Positions 1 to 8,134 of a DNA stretch of 22,288 bases are shown piece after piece (position 1 is the first letter of the stretch; each line of letters begins with the position of its first letter). The DNA is taken from positions 1 to 22,288 of the forward strand of contig CAXHBH010000024.1 of assembly GCA_964014735.1 (NCBI GenBank), given 5' to 3'. Made by a program: the position numbers and the translations under genes. The stretch comes from UBA7446 sp964014735 (lineage in GTDB: Bacteria; Bacteroidota; Bacteroidia; Flavobacteriales; Flavobacteriaceae). Below the pieces are notes generated by a model. It searched no databases and was not told where the DNA came from. It saw only the letters and a list, made by a program, of their open reading frames with translations.

Positions 1-483
1 GTGATACGCCATGGTGATGGACTCTAAATATCGTTTTGCCTCGTCATAAACGCCTCTTGGACCTATGGTATTTACGTTGCCAAAATAGTCTTCGGTTTGT
101 GGATGAACCAAAGGGTCGCCATAAATTTCGGAAGTAGAAGCCACCAAAATACGTGCGTTTTTTGCTCTCGCTAATCCCAATACATTGTGGGTTCCAAGGG
201 CGCCAACCTTAAGTGTTTGTATGGGAATTCTTAAATAATCTATTGGGCTTGCAGGGGATGCAAAGTGTAGGATATAATCCAATTCGCCCTTAATGTCTAT
301 GTGCTGACACACATCGTGGTTGATAAAACTAAAGTTGAGATTGTCCTTGAGGTGGGCTATGTTAGTCATAGATCCCGTAATCAGGTTGTCCATGCCAATA
401 ACCGACATCCCTTCAGCTAATAGCTTGTCGCATAAATGTGATCCAAGAAACCCTGCGGCCCCTGTTATTAGTACTTTTCTCAT
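1..483 (-). CDS. UDP-glucuronate decarboxylase (UDP-xylose synthase), partial, 3' end off the window
   Basis: Extended SDR that oxidatively decarboxylates UDP-glucuronate to UDP-xylose in the cytoplasm. The reading frame is open from an ATG at 483 to base 1, giving 161 residues, about half of a normal UXS of roughly 310-330. Visible are the NAD-binding GAAGFLG (residues 8-14), the UXS-typical ASPASP block (75-80), STSEIYGDP (117-124 region) and the active-site segment GPRGVYDEAK with Tyr146 and Lys150. These family-specific blocks separate it from generic NDP-sugar epimerases. Its ATG overlaps the TGA of ugd by four bases (480-483), so it is translationally coupled to the enzyme that makes its substrate. 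The C-terminal substrate-binding part is not visible. The family call is firm; whether the full gene is intact cannot be judged. Confidence 0.9.
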   Translation of the reverse strand, partial: MRKVLITGAAGFLGSHLCDKLLAEGMSVIGMDNLITGSMTNIAHLKDNLNFSFINHDVCQHIDIKGELDYILHFASPASPIDYLRIPIQTLKVGALGTHNVLGLARAKNARILVASTSEIYGDPLVHPQTEDYFGNVNTIGPRGVYDEAKRYLESITMAYH

Positions 484-1778
484 CGACCAATGGAATAATA
501 AGTAAACCCTTGGGCTTTCATTTCTTCGGGGCTGTAAATGTTGCGCCCATCAAAAATAACGTGGCTTTTTAGGGCTGTTTTTAATTCCTCAAAATTTGGA
601 TTCCTAAAGGCGTGCCACTCTGTGCAAATCAGCAGGGCGTCTGCACCTTGAGCAGCTTCCATCATGCTCGTGGCATACGAAATGCTGTCGCCAAGTTTAG
701 CTTTTACGTTGTTCATTGCCTCGGGGTCAAAAGTCGTGACGGTGGCCCCTGCGGCCACTAACTTGTCAATCATATATAAGGCGGGTGCTTCACGAATGTC
801 ATCCGTGTTTGGTTTAAATGCCAATCCCCAAAGGGCAATTTTTTTTCCTTTTAAATCGCCTTCAAAGTGTGCCTCCATTTTGGGAAACACAATTGTTTTT
901 TGTTTTTCATTTACTTCAATGACACTGTCCAAAATAGCAAAATGATGCGCTGCTTGATTACCTGATTTGTGAAGCGCCTTTACATCTTTTGGAAAACAAG
1001 AGCCGCCATAACCAATGCCAGGAAACAAAAAACGTTTTCCAATTCGTTCGTCAAGTCCCATGCCTAAGCGTACATCGTCCACATTGGCACCTACTTTTTC
1101 ACAGTAGTTTGCAATTTCGTTCATATAGGTGATTTTAGTAGCTAAAAAAGCATTTGCGGCATATTTGGTCAGCTCTGCTGATTTGATGTCCATAAACACA
1201 ATGGGGTTGCCCGAACGGACAAAAGTCGCGTAGAGTTTATTCATGGTTTTCTGTGCGCGTTCTGACTCCACACCAACAACCACCCTGTCGGGTTTCATAA
1301 AATCTTCCACGGCAAACCCTTCACGTAAAAATTCGGGGTTTGAGACTACGTCAAATGGCACATTGGTTTTGGAATTGAGCACAGCTTTTACCTGCTCGCC
1401 TGTGCCTACTGGTACAGTACTTTTCCCGACTATAATTTTGTAGTCTTTCATCAAATCTCCAATTTGGTTGGCAACGCCCAATACGTAAGACAGATCCGCA
1501 GAGCCGTCTTCGTCTTCAGGCGTAGGGAGTGCTAAGAAAATAACTTCTCCGTGATCAACACCTTTCTCAATTTTGGTGGAAAAATGCAATCTTCCTGATT
1601 TGATGTTTCGCTCAAAGTACGTTTCCAAATGCGGCTCATAAATTGGTACTTCACCACGTTGCATTTTTTCAACTTTGGCTTTGTCTATGTCAATACACAA
1701 AACATCATTCCCTGCTTCTGCCAAACAAGTTCCGGTAACTAAGCCTACATAACCAGTGCCTACTACGGTTATATTCAT
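480..1778 (-). CDS. ugd: UDP-glucose 6-dehydrogenase
   Basis: NAD-dependent four-electron oxidation of UDP-glucose to UDP-glucuronate, the precursor for the UDP-xylose and UDP-galacturonate enzymes in this window. It has 432 residues, normal for the short bacterial family. The N-terminal Rossmann motif is GTGYVGL (7-13). GKSTVPVGT (118-126) and ELTKYAANAF (202-211, with Lys205 and Asn209) are present, as is the catalytic-cysteine segment GYGGSCFPKD with Cys261 and Asp265. The C-terminal UDP-binding domain includes WGLAFKPNTDDIRE (317-330). Starts at an ATG whose first bases overlap the upstream epimerase stop (1775-1778). Its base composition is visibly richer in G+C than the genes to its right (2.7-12.3 kb), suggesting it is part of the conserved edge of the locus and not the variable cassette. 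Confidence 0.96.
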   Translation of the reverse strand: MNITVVGTGYVGLVTGTCLAEAGNDVLCIDIDKAKVEKMQRGEVPIYEPHLETYFERNIKSGRLHFSTKIEKGVDHGEVIFLALPTPEDEDGSADLSYVLGVANQIGDLMKDYKIIVGKSTVPVGTGEQVKAVLNSKTNVPFDVVSNPEFLREGFAVEDFMKPDRVVVGVESERAQKTMNKLYATFVRSGNPIVFMDIKSAELTKYAANAFLATKITYMNEIANYCEKVGANVDDVRLGMGLDERIGKRFLFPGIGYGGSCFPKDVKALHKSGNQAAHHFAILDSVIEVNEKQKTIVFPKMEAHFEGDLKGKKIALWGLAFKPNTDDIREAPALYMIDKLVAAGATVTTFDPEAMNNVKAKLGDSISYATSMMEAAQGADALLICTEWHAFRNPNFEELKTALKSHVIFDGRNIYSPEEMKAQGFTYYSIGR

Positions 1779-2740
1779 TTCGTATCATTTAGTTGAGATA
1801 ATATCCAGGAATATGTGTCCTTCACGCCTGTTATTAGTGGTTGTACAGGTTCCCAATTTAATTTTTCTTTAATCAATTTATTATCGCTATTTCTACCTCT
1901 TACACCTTCAGGACCAGGAACATTTTTGATTTGTATTTTCTTGCCTGAGATTTCGATCACCATTTTAGCAAAGTCATTGATTGATATCATCTCTTCAGAG
2001 CCTATATTCACTGGGCCCTGAAATTCAGACTCCATTAATCTTATTACCCCCTCTACGCATTCATAAACGATTAAAAATGAGCGCGTTTGTTTACCATCAC
2101 CCCAAATTTCTATAGTAGCCCCATCCTTTGCTTCAGCTACCTTTCGGCAAATTGCTGCTGGTGCTTTTTCTCTACCGCCTTTCCAGGTTCCCTTTGGGCC
2201 AAAAATATTGTGAAATCTAGCTATTCTAACTTGAATATTATAATTACGCGCGTACGTTAAATATAATCTTTCACTGAATAGTTTTTCCCATCCATATTCA
2301 CTGTCTGGAGCAGCTGGATAAGCGCTGTCTTCAGAGCATTTAGGGTTGCCTGGGTCTAATTGATTATACTCAGGATACATACAGGCTGAGGATGAATAAA
2401 AAATCTTTTTAATTCCGTTTTTATGGGCGCTTTTTAAAACATTAAGGTTAATTAGGGCGCTATTGTGTAAAATTTCTGCATCATTTTCGCCGGTAAAAAC
2501 AAAACCTGCGCCACCCATATCTGCGGCCAATTGGTATATCTCATCTATTTCAGGGGAAATAATATTGGAAACAAATTTTTGATCCCGAAGATCACCCAAC
2601 ATAAATTCATCTGAGTTGCAGTTCCCATATTCATTTTCCTTTAAATCAACACCAATGACATAAAAGCCTTTATTCTTTAAGCTATTTACAAGGTGTCCCC
2701 CTATGAAGCCTCCCGCGCCACAAACTAAAACTTTTTTCAT
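1775..2740 (-). CDS. GDP-mannose 3,5-epimerase-like NAD-dependent epimerase
   Basis: Extended SDR of 321 residues that closely resembles plant GDP-mannose 3,5-epimerase, which converts GDP-D-mannose to GDP-L-galactose (and some GDP-L-gulose). Seen directly: GAGGFIG (8-14), the GME-typical LAADMGGAGF (71-80), SSSACMYPEY with Cys120, YGWEK with Tyr149 and Lys153, GTWKGGREKAPAA with Lys192, and VPGPEGVRGRNSDN (274-287). Cys, Tyr/Lys and the second Lys line up with the catalytic set described for the Arabidopsis enzyme. One oddity is Tyr226 in SFLIVYECVEG, where relatives usually have Asp. It overlaps the GT26 gene upstream and ugd downstream by four bases each. The likely role is supplying an L-galactose-type residue to the polysaccharide. 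The product identity is inferred from the motifs; a related NDP-sugar epimerase is the alternative. Confidence 0.85.
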   Translation of the reverse strand: MKKVLVCGAGGFIGGHLVNSLKNKGFYVIGVDLKENEYGNCNSDEFMLGDLRDQKFVSNIISPEIDEIYQLAADMGGAGFVFTGENDAEILHNSALINLNVLKSAHKNGIKKIFYSSSACMYPEYNQLDPGNPKCSEDSAYPAAPDSEYGWEKLFSERLYLTYARNYNIQVRIARFHNIFGPKGTWKGGREKAPAAICRKVAEAKDGATIEIWGDGKQTRSFLIVYECVEGVIRLMESEFQGPVNIGSEEMISINDFAKMVIEISGKKIQIKNVPGPEGVRGRNSDNKLIKEKLNWEPVQPLITGVKDTYSWILSQLNDTK

Positions 2741-3477
2741 TTAAGCATTCTTTTAAAATTATAAATAATAAATAATGGTACTATTTTTACATACCTTTTA
2801 AATAACCTCTTCGGCTCTTGCAATAGTCTAAAAAACCATTCAAGTCCCAGACGCTGCATCCATCTAGGAGCAAACTTAAGATTTGGGTTTGTAAAGTAAT
2901 CAAAAGCTGCTCCAACTGAAAAAATATACGATGCTTTGACATGAGTACTTAAGTTTAATGCAAACTTTTCTTGTTTTGGTGTAGATAAGCCAATCCAAAT
3001 AACGTCTGGATTGTGCTTATTTATATTTTTAGCAATTTGCTCATAATCAAACTCTTCCACCTTCTTAAATGGAGGGGTAAAAGTTCCAATAACGTTTGAG
3101 TTATTAAATTTTACTCTAGCCGCTTTTTTTAAGGACTCCGCCACACCATCTTGCCCACCACAAAAAAAATGCTTGATATCATAATTTGAGGTACGCTTCA
3201 TACATTCTCTAAAGAAAAAAGGGCCAAAAGACCTTGTTATTTTTTTTGCTCCTTTTAATTTAGAAACCCAAACAAGCGGCATTCCGTCGGCTAGATTCAA
3301 ATAAAAGGATTTTAAAACCGCTTTAAAAGAATTGTCTATTTCAGCCTCAACTAATCCGTGAGCACCCGAAAAACTTACACATCTTGTCTCTTGGGGCTTT
3401 TCTTTGATTATAATTTTTATTAAATCTTCGATGGTACCATCAAAAATTGGTATCCCTAAAACATCTTTTGTGTTCAA
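2737..3477 (-). CDS. WecG/TagA/CpsF family (GT26) glycosyltransferase
   Basis: Family members add a sugar (ManNAc, ManNAcA or similar) to a lipid-linked acceptor at the cytoplasmic membrane. The 246-residue product has the family pattern throughout: NLADGMPLVW with the candidate catalytic Asp64, RSFGPFFF (82-89), CGGQDG (106-111), IWIGLSTPKQEKFA (160-173), SVGAAFDYF (187-195) and the basic, aromatic C-terminal stretch APRWMQRLGLEWFFRLL (203-219), which in relatives helps membrane docking. The start codon is TTG at 3477. An in-frame TAA lies two codons upstream, and the first internal ATG comes after Asp64, so TTG is the best start. The stop overlaps the GME-like start by four bases. The sugar donor cannot be read from the sequence. 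Confidence 0.88.
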   Translation of the reverse strand: MNTKDVLGIPIFDGTIEDLIKIIIKEKPQETRCVSFSGAHGLVEAEIDNSFKAVLKSFYLNLADGMPLVWVSKLKGAKKITRSFGPFFFRECMKRTSNYDIKHFFCGGQDGVAESLKKAARVKFNNSNVIGTFTPPFKKVEEFDYEQIAKNINKHNPDVIWIGLSTPKQEKFALNLSTHVKASYIFSVGAAFDYFTNPNLKFAPRWMQRLGLEWFFRLLQEPKRLFKRYVKIVPLFIIYNFKRMLK

Positions 3478-3486
3478 AATTTATAA

Positions 3487-4731
3487 TTAAAGTGTTTCCT
3501 TTGTGTCATTTGACATAAATATAAAAAACGAAAATAATATAATTCCAATATTCCGAGCGAATATACTTTCTGTAAGAAAAAGAACAACGAAAATTATAAA
3601 AATATTTTTTTGAGATCTCGTAGCATTTTTTAATAAAAACGCTCCTATGCTCCATATCATAAATATAAACATTAGTGCGCCTATTATTCCCCCCATTAAC
3701 ATAGCTTCCAGATACATGTTATGGGCATTAAATGTTACATTTCTGTTCTTGTTGAACCAAATTAAAGGATGATACTTTTTCTCCTCAGAACAATTCTTTA
3801 TTCGTTGTTTAACTTTAGTAGGTCCTACTCCGAAAATTATATCGTTCTGAAAAGAATGTATGGCGCAATCCCATATTTGATACCTCAATGCAAGCCCCTG
3901 ATAGGCCCAATCCTCTTGCCAATTTAGGTTGTTTAACGAGATATTCAGAGTGTTGGCAACTCTTTTTTGAAGTACTTTGTTTACTGAAAACGTCCCCGCA
4001 AGCAAAAAGATGATGAGTAAAATTGCAGATATCTTTTGAGCGGTGCTTTTGAAGGTCTTAAACACATAAAAGAAAGTTATGCATATTCCTAAAACAAGCG
4101 CAGTGCGTGTGCTTAACAATATTAGAACAATGAAAAGGGTGAGAAAAATAACCGTGTTTAATACCCTGTTTTTGTGGTTATATAGCTCTTCAAGCGTGAT
4201 TACTTTTGCTAATAAAACCAGCAAGGACAGATAATAAGGCGAATGTGCGCTGACAATGGCCGAGGCAAAGACTTTGTGAGTTAGTGTTCCCATAATATCT
4301 GCAGGGTCAGATGCTCCGTTATTTATTAAAACAACCACAAAAGAGCTGATGCAAAATAGAAATACAGAGAGTTTGAACGCATTAAACAGTTTTGATGCTT
4401 TGCTCTTTGTTAGAATTGAACACACATAAACTAAAGGGGGCAAAAATCCCAAATACAACATAAGTTGAAAAATTTTCTCGCCAAGAGGGTTGACTGCCGT
4501 AAAAACTGTCAATATGGCTATATAAAAAGCAAATAAAGCCGTATAAAAAAGATGTCGTTTTTTAATCTGCTTGGCTTTAACCCTAGTCTTATTTGCATTG
4601 AGCAAAGCATATACTAGAAGCAAAATTGAAGCAATATTCATGGCGGCATAGCCCCAAGGAATTATAAAATAACTAGCTAAGGGTAAAAGATGTGAGGCGT
4701 TTTCTATGTTTCTTTTAAATTGAAGATTCAT
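3487..4731 (-). CDS. O-antigen ligase/polymerase-like membrane protein (Wzy_C family)
   Basis: Multi-pass inner-membrane protein of 414 residues with about ten or more hydrophobic segments. It carries the features of the O-antigen ligase/polymerase superfamily: a membrane-edge STRTALVLG (207-215, Arg209), then a large periplasmic loop with LRYQIWDCA (282-290, Arg283) and GVGPTK (301-306), ending in NAHNMYLEAMLMGG with His337, the block shared by WaaL and Wzy proteins. It would transfer undecaprenyl-linked glycan either onto lipid A core (ligase) or onto another repeat unit (polymerase). Its start overlaps the end of a second protein of the same general type by 17 bases, so the two could split the polymerase and ligase roles. 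The His-containing loop makes this one the better ligase-like match, but the assignment is not secure. Confidence 0.8.
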   Translation of the reverse strand: MNLQFKRNIENASHLLPLASYFIIPWGYAAMNIASILLLVYALLNANKTRVKAKQIKKRHLFYTALFAFYIAILTVFTAVNPLGEKIFQLMLYLGFLPPLVYVCSILTKSKASKLFNAFKLSVFLFCISSFVVVLINNGASDPADIMGTLTHKVFASAIVSAHSPYYLSLLVLLAKVITLEELYNHKNRVLNTVIFLTLFIVLILLSTRTALVLGICITFFYVFKTFKSTAQKISAILLIIFLLAGTFSVNKVLQKRVANTLNISLNNLNWQEDWAYQGLALRYQIWDCAIHSFQNDIIFGVGPTKVKQRIKNCSEEKKYHPLIWFNKNRNVTFNAHNMYLEAMLMGGIIGALMFIFMIWSIGAFLLKNATRSQKNIFIIFVVLFLTESIFARNIGIILFSFFIFMSNDTKETL

Positions 4732-6037
4732 TTAAACTTGTTTTTTTATTCTTGTTATTTAGTATGATCATAAGAATTATTCCAGGCAGGATTGCCTGTG
4801 GCAGCTCATAATAATTTTCAAAAACCCCTAAATACAAGTTGAAGAAAATCATGATTAAAAGTATATATATTTCAGATTTAGTTTTTCTACTAGCAGATGT
4901 TGAAAGACGTTTTCGTAATTGCTTTAAGTATTTGTAAAAGAAATATAAAATAACGCTAGATATTAAAAGCCCAAACTCAGTAAAAAAGGATAACATCGAG
5001 TAAAAAGGTCTATGAATTGTAGAGTTTCCAAAACGGGCTTTGTTAAACCTAAAGCGGTCCCAAAGGGGTTTTACTACTTGTTTGAAAGGGGTAGACTGGT
5101 TGCTTAGAAAGGTTAAATTATCATTATATGCCCCTGAATTTACTAGTGAAGCTCTACTTGAGTAATGCCCAATTCCTGTGCCAAAAAACAACACTTTTGG
5201 GTTTTTTTTCAAATAATTAAAAGTGTTGTAAGTAACTGCAATTTTTGGCGCGGCGCTTTCCTGCTGAGAAAGCTCATAATAATGCGTAAACAAATAAAAA
5301 TTTGCTGGAAGAAAAAAGTAAATTGATGCGATTAATACCCCAATTGAAATTAGCGCTTTATTAATTGCTCTCAGCGGTAAAAAGAAAACGGATGCTGTGA
5401 CTAAAGATAAAATGACACATACAATTACGTGGATTACGCCTGTTAATAATACAACCGTTAGGCTTAAAAATAAAAGCCACTTCAGTGACTTAAATAAGTG
5501 TTTAAATAAAAAGAGGGTGATGTTGATCAGCGCAATAGCATAAATTTGGTTATTAAAGCCTCCAGAATCTCTAGTTTTAAAAGAGTTCCATTGTAATGAT
5601 CCTTGTATAAAATCCCCTTCCGCGCCATCAATTCCACCAATCATAACTACTTGGAATAGCCCTATAAAAACTTGAATTGCTAGAAAGAAAATTAGAAACT
5701 TTTTTATTAACGCATATGATGATCTTCCCATATGGTGAGAGTGAAAAAAAATTAAAAAAACTCCTGTTATGTTGAAGATTATAGCAGTGATATAATTTGA
5801 AATAAAAAAGTCTTCTTGAGCAAATGAGTTAAAAATAAAGTATAATATTATGATGGTAAAGAAACTGATTGTTACAGTGTGTGTTTCCTTTTTTTTAGAG
5901 ATCACTATGTACAAAAACAATAAAAAAGAGGGCAAAATATAAGCTGCAATTTTTGGAATGGGAAGAAAAAAAGCAATTTGAAAAATGATTAAACAAAAAG
6001 CCAAAAAGCTAATTTTTATTTTTGTGCCTTTATCCAT
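4715..6037 (-). CDS. Wzy-like O-antigen polymerase candidate, multi-pass membrane protein
   Basis: Very hydrophobic 440-residue protein with roughly ten to twelve predicted membrane segments and one long polar loop at about residues 240-345. Around that loop are NPKVLFFGTGIGHYSSRA and FFTEFGLL, which resemble the GxGxG...E-G patterns flanking the big periplasmic loop in Wzy/ExoQ-type polymerases. Position between flippase, transferases and a Wzy_C-type protein supports a role in polymerising lipid-linked repeat units at the periplasmic face. Wzy proteins have little primary sequence conservation, so the call rests on topology and context. Its ATG at 6037 lies 22 bases inside the preceding SDR gene and its end overlaps the next gene by 17 bases. 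The gene is strikingly AT-rich. Confidence 0.65.
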   Translation of the reverse strand: MDKGTKIKISFLAFCLIIFQIAFFLPIPKIAAYILPSFLLFLYIVISKKKETHTVTISFFTIIILYFIFNSFAQEDFFISNYITAIIFNITGVFLIFFHSHHMGRSSYALIKKFLIFFLAIQVFIGLFQVVMIGGIDGAEGDFIQGSLQWNSFKTRDSGGFNNQIYAIALINITLFLFKHLFKSLKWLLFLSLTVVLLTGVIHVIVCVILSLVTASVFFLPLRAINKALISIGVLIASIYFFLPANFYLFTHYYELSQQESAAPKIAVTYNTFNYLKKNPKVLFFGTGIGHYSSRASLVNSGAYNDNLTFLSNQSTPFKQVVKPLWDRFRFNKARFGNSTIHRPFYSMLSFFTEFGLLISSVILYFFYKYLKQLRKRLSTSASRKTKSEIYILLIMIFFNLYLGVFENYYELPQAILPGIILMIILNNKNKKTSLNESSI

Positions 6038-6975
6038 TTTACAGTATTATGTACTCCTTCGATTAGCGTATATTGAGATGCTCCGACTAGTTCTATCGTC
6101 TTAGTCATAGGTGCGTTATCGCTAGATACCATGTTTCTATATCTTGTTAGTCTCATAGGTGGCTCTTGAACCCCTAATAGCTTTAATAACTCCCCTGCTA
6201 TCGCCAACAAATACAACACTTGTTTTGGAACTTGTTTTACTTTTTTTCCTGTCAATCCGACAGAAAAAAGATTGACCCAATCATACATTTTTATAGGGCT
6301 ATCTCCAACGTAAAAAACGGACTTGTTAGGCACGGCGGGGTTTGTTAGAAATTCGAAAATTTGATTGTTTACATTTCTAACATATCCATATGCCCTAACG
6401 GCATTAGATTTTGGATGAATGTAAAGCCCTTTTTGTAAAATCCTCCAAAATTCACTTTTATAGCGCTGATGCCATTCCCCCCAAATGTTTGTTGGTCTAA
6501 TAATTATCCATTTAGCCTCAATGCCTGATTTCCTAACCATTTTTTCGCCGATTACTTTTGATTCTCCATAAATGGTATGGGGCTTATAATCCGTGTCGCT
6601 TTTTGGGGTCGAATTTGGGTAATGAACATACTGGGTAGAAGTAAAAACAATCGTTTTTAATCCTGTTAATGCTATCGCTGCTTGGATAACGTTGTTTGTG
6701 CCCTCCGTGTTTGTCAAGTAGTCTTCCATCACTAAACTTGAAGCGCAACTAGTAACCGCGGCAAGATGTAGAATGTGATTAGGGTCATACTCTTTTACTA
6801 TCTTTAATAACCCTTCACAATCTAAAATATCTTGTTTTAACCAGTTTTTTTTATATACTTCATTTAATGGCGGGGCAATGTCAATGTTCAAAAAGTCAAT
6901 GCCTTTGGCATTAAGTAATTCCGAAAAATTAGTGCCTATAAATCCAGAGCCGCCTGTTATTAAAACTTTTTTCAA
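6016..6975 (-). CDS. Extended SDR (NAD-dependent epimerase/dehydratase or ketoreductase), substrate unknown
   Basis: A 319-residue Rossmann protein with GGSGFIG (8-14), an NAD-adenine type acidic end after strand 2 (NIDIA, 30-34), LHLAAVTS (69-76), TSTQYVHYP (112-120) and the active-site pair Tyr136-x3-Lys140 in IYGESK. It is clearly an extended SDR acting on a nucleotide sugar or a similar ligand. The middle of the protein (IIRPTNIWG at about 158-166) and C-terminal half do not match the RmlB, GalE, GME or UXS blocks seen elsewhere in the window. A C4-ketoreductase or epimerase for an unusual NDP-sugar is plausible but unproven. The start is TTG at 6975, part of a TTGA overlap with the upstream GT4 gene. 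No ATG fits, because the nucleotide-binding motif starts at residue 8. Confidence 0.8.
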   Translation of the reverse strand: MKKVLITGGSGFIGTNFSELLNAKGIDFLNIDIAPPLNEVYKKNWLKQDILDCEGLLKIVKEYDPNHILHLAAVTSCASSLVMEDYLTNTEGTNNVIQAAIALTGLKTIVFTSTQYVHYPNSTPKSDTDYKPHTIYGESKVIGEKMVRKSGIEAKWIIIRPTNIWGEWHQRYKSEFWRILQKGLYIHPKSNAVRAYGYVRNVNNQIFEFLTNPAVPNKSVFYVGDSPIKMYDWVNLFSVGLTGKKVKQVPKQVLYLLAIAGELLKLLGVQEPPMRLTRYRNMVSSDNAPMTKTIELVGASQYTLIEGVHNTVKWIKAQK

Positions 6976-8084
6976 ATCGTATTATTAAAAATTATCTTTT
7001 CAAAGTTCTCAAAATATTTCTGCTCTTGATAGTTTTCAAGATAGTGTTTCCTTCCTTCAAGTCCCATGGATGCTCTTAATGTAGGCTTATTAATTAATTC
7101 TTGCACCCTTTCAAAAATCTTTAAAGGGGATTTTATTGGTACAAGAAAGCCTGTTTGCTTATCAATAACGAGCTCCTTTGCTCCTCTCCATTTTGTAGCA
7201 ACGACAGGTAAATTAAATTGCATTGCTTCAATCACAACATTTGGCATTGCCTCAGATTCGAAAAACGAAGGAAAAACAAAAATATTGCTGTCCAAATAAA
7301 ATTCGAAACGATCAGTACCTGTTATTACACCCAGAAATTCAATGTTATTTAACAATCCCATCCCCTCGGCTTGTTTAATAAGCCGATTCTTTGTATTTGT
7401 ATGATCTGGCTCTCCCATAATTCTTAGCAGCAAGTTTTCGTTTTTGGTTAACAGTAAATGAAAGGCATCTAACAAGTCAAAGATTCCTTTTGATTCTTTA
7501 ATTACGCCTACATAAAGTATTTTAATCTTATCTGTTTTTTGGTTGGGCTTTCTGTTTTTTGGGTTAAGGTTGGGTTGTCCATTATTTAAGATTTGTGTGT
7601 GTTTACTCTTCAAAAAAGGTCCATCAGGGGGAGCGTGCTGCGAAAGTTGTAGGCTTATGTCTGGCCTGAAGTAAGCCCCATATGTCAAAAAATAAAGAAG
7701 GTTGTTGTTTTTTAACTTTTCTGAAATACCGCTAGCTCTAAAATGAAAAATTGTCTTTGTAAAGAAGGGTCTAACAAGTGTTAAAATAATGGTATCCCGA
7801 ATAATTGGAATCGTGTTTGGTCCTGCCGGTGGATAATAAATGTTCTTTACACCTTTGGAAAACCTGATTTTAAGAATTCTTAAAATCGTCATAAATAAAT
7901 GAAGAATTTTTAATGGATTCACTTTTCCTACACCAGCCATATTTTGAGAAAAATTCAAGTTAACATGAAAAATCTTTAGTGATTTATAATTATGGTCTAT
8001 CGTTTGCTTAATTCGAATCGCTTGACCTCCGTACGGGGGAGGTATTTGACCTACTATCAACACTTTTTTTTTGTGATTCCTCAT
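6972..8084 (-). CDS. GT4-family (GT-B fold) glycosyltransferase
   Basis: Cytoplasmic retaining glycosyltransferase of 370 residues, expected to extend the lipid-linked repeat unit. The N-terminal acceptor domain opens with VLIVGQIPPPYGGQA (8-22), a glycine-rich loop typical of GT4. The C-terminal donor domain begins near residue 187 with KILYVGVIKESKGIFDLL (188-205) and has the EX7E signature in FESEAMPNVVIEAM (Glu278 and Glu286), followed by NLPVVATKWRGAKELV (291-306) and TGFLVP (311-316). The sugar donor and acceptor cannot be deduced. Codons 5-7 form an uninterrupted run of nine A just after the start, a possible slippage site. There is a 50-bp gap to the next gene downstream of the methyltransferase stop on its right. 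Confidence 0.9.
   Translation of the reverse strand: MRNHKKKVLIVGQIPPPYGGQAIRIKQTIDHNYKSLKIFHVNLNFSQNMAGVGKVNPLKILHLFMTILRILKIRFSKGVKNIYYPPAGPNTIPIIRDTIILTLVRPFFTKTIFHFRASGISEKLKNNNLLYFLTYGAYFRPDISLQLSQHAPPDGPFLKSKHTQILNNGQPNLNPKNRKPNQKTDKIKILYVGVIKESKGIFDLLDAFHLLLTKNENLLLRIMGEPDHTNTKNRLIKQAEGMGLLNNIEFLGVITGTDRFEFYLDSNIFVFPSFFESEAMPNVVIEAMQFNLPVVATKWRGAKELVIDKQTGFLVPIKSPLKIFERVQELINKPTLRASMGLEGRKHYLENYQEQKYFENFEKIIFNNTI
8064..8072 (-). repeat. Homopolymer A9 tract at the 5' end of the GT4 gene
   Basis: Nine consecutive A on the coding strand (T on the plus strand) encode three lysines at codons 5-7. A one-base slip would shift the frame almost at the start of the protein. This is the position used by phase-variable genes in some pathogens, but in this AT-rich DNA it may be chance. 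Confidence 0.6.
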
Positions 8085-8134
8085 TGGTTTATACGTTCTA
8101 GGCAGGGTGATTTGAAGTGAATATATGTTGGTGT

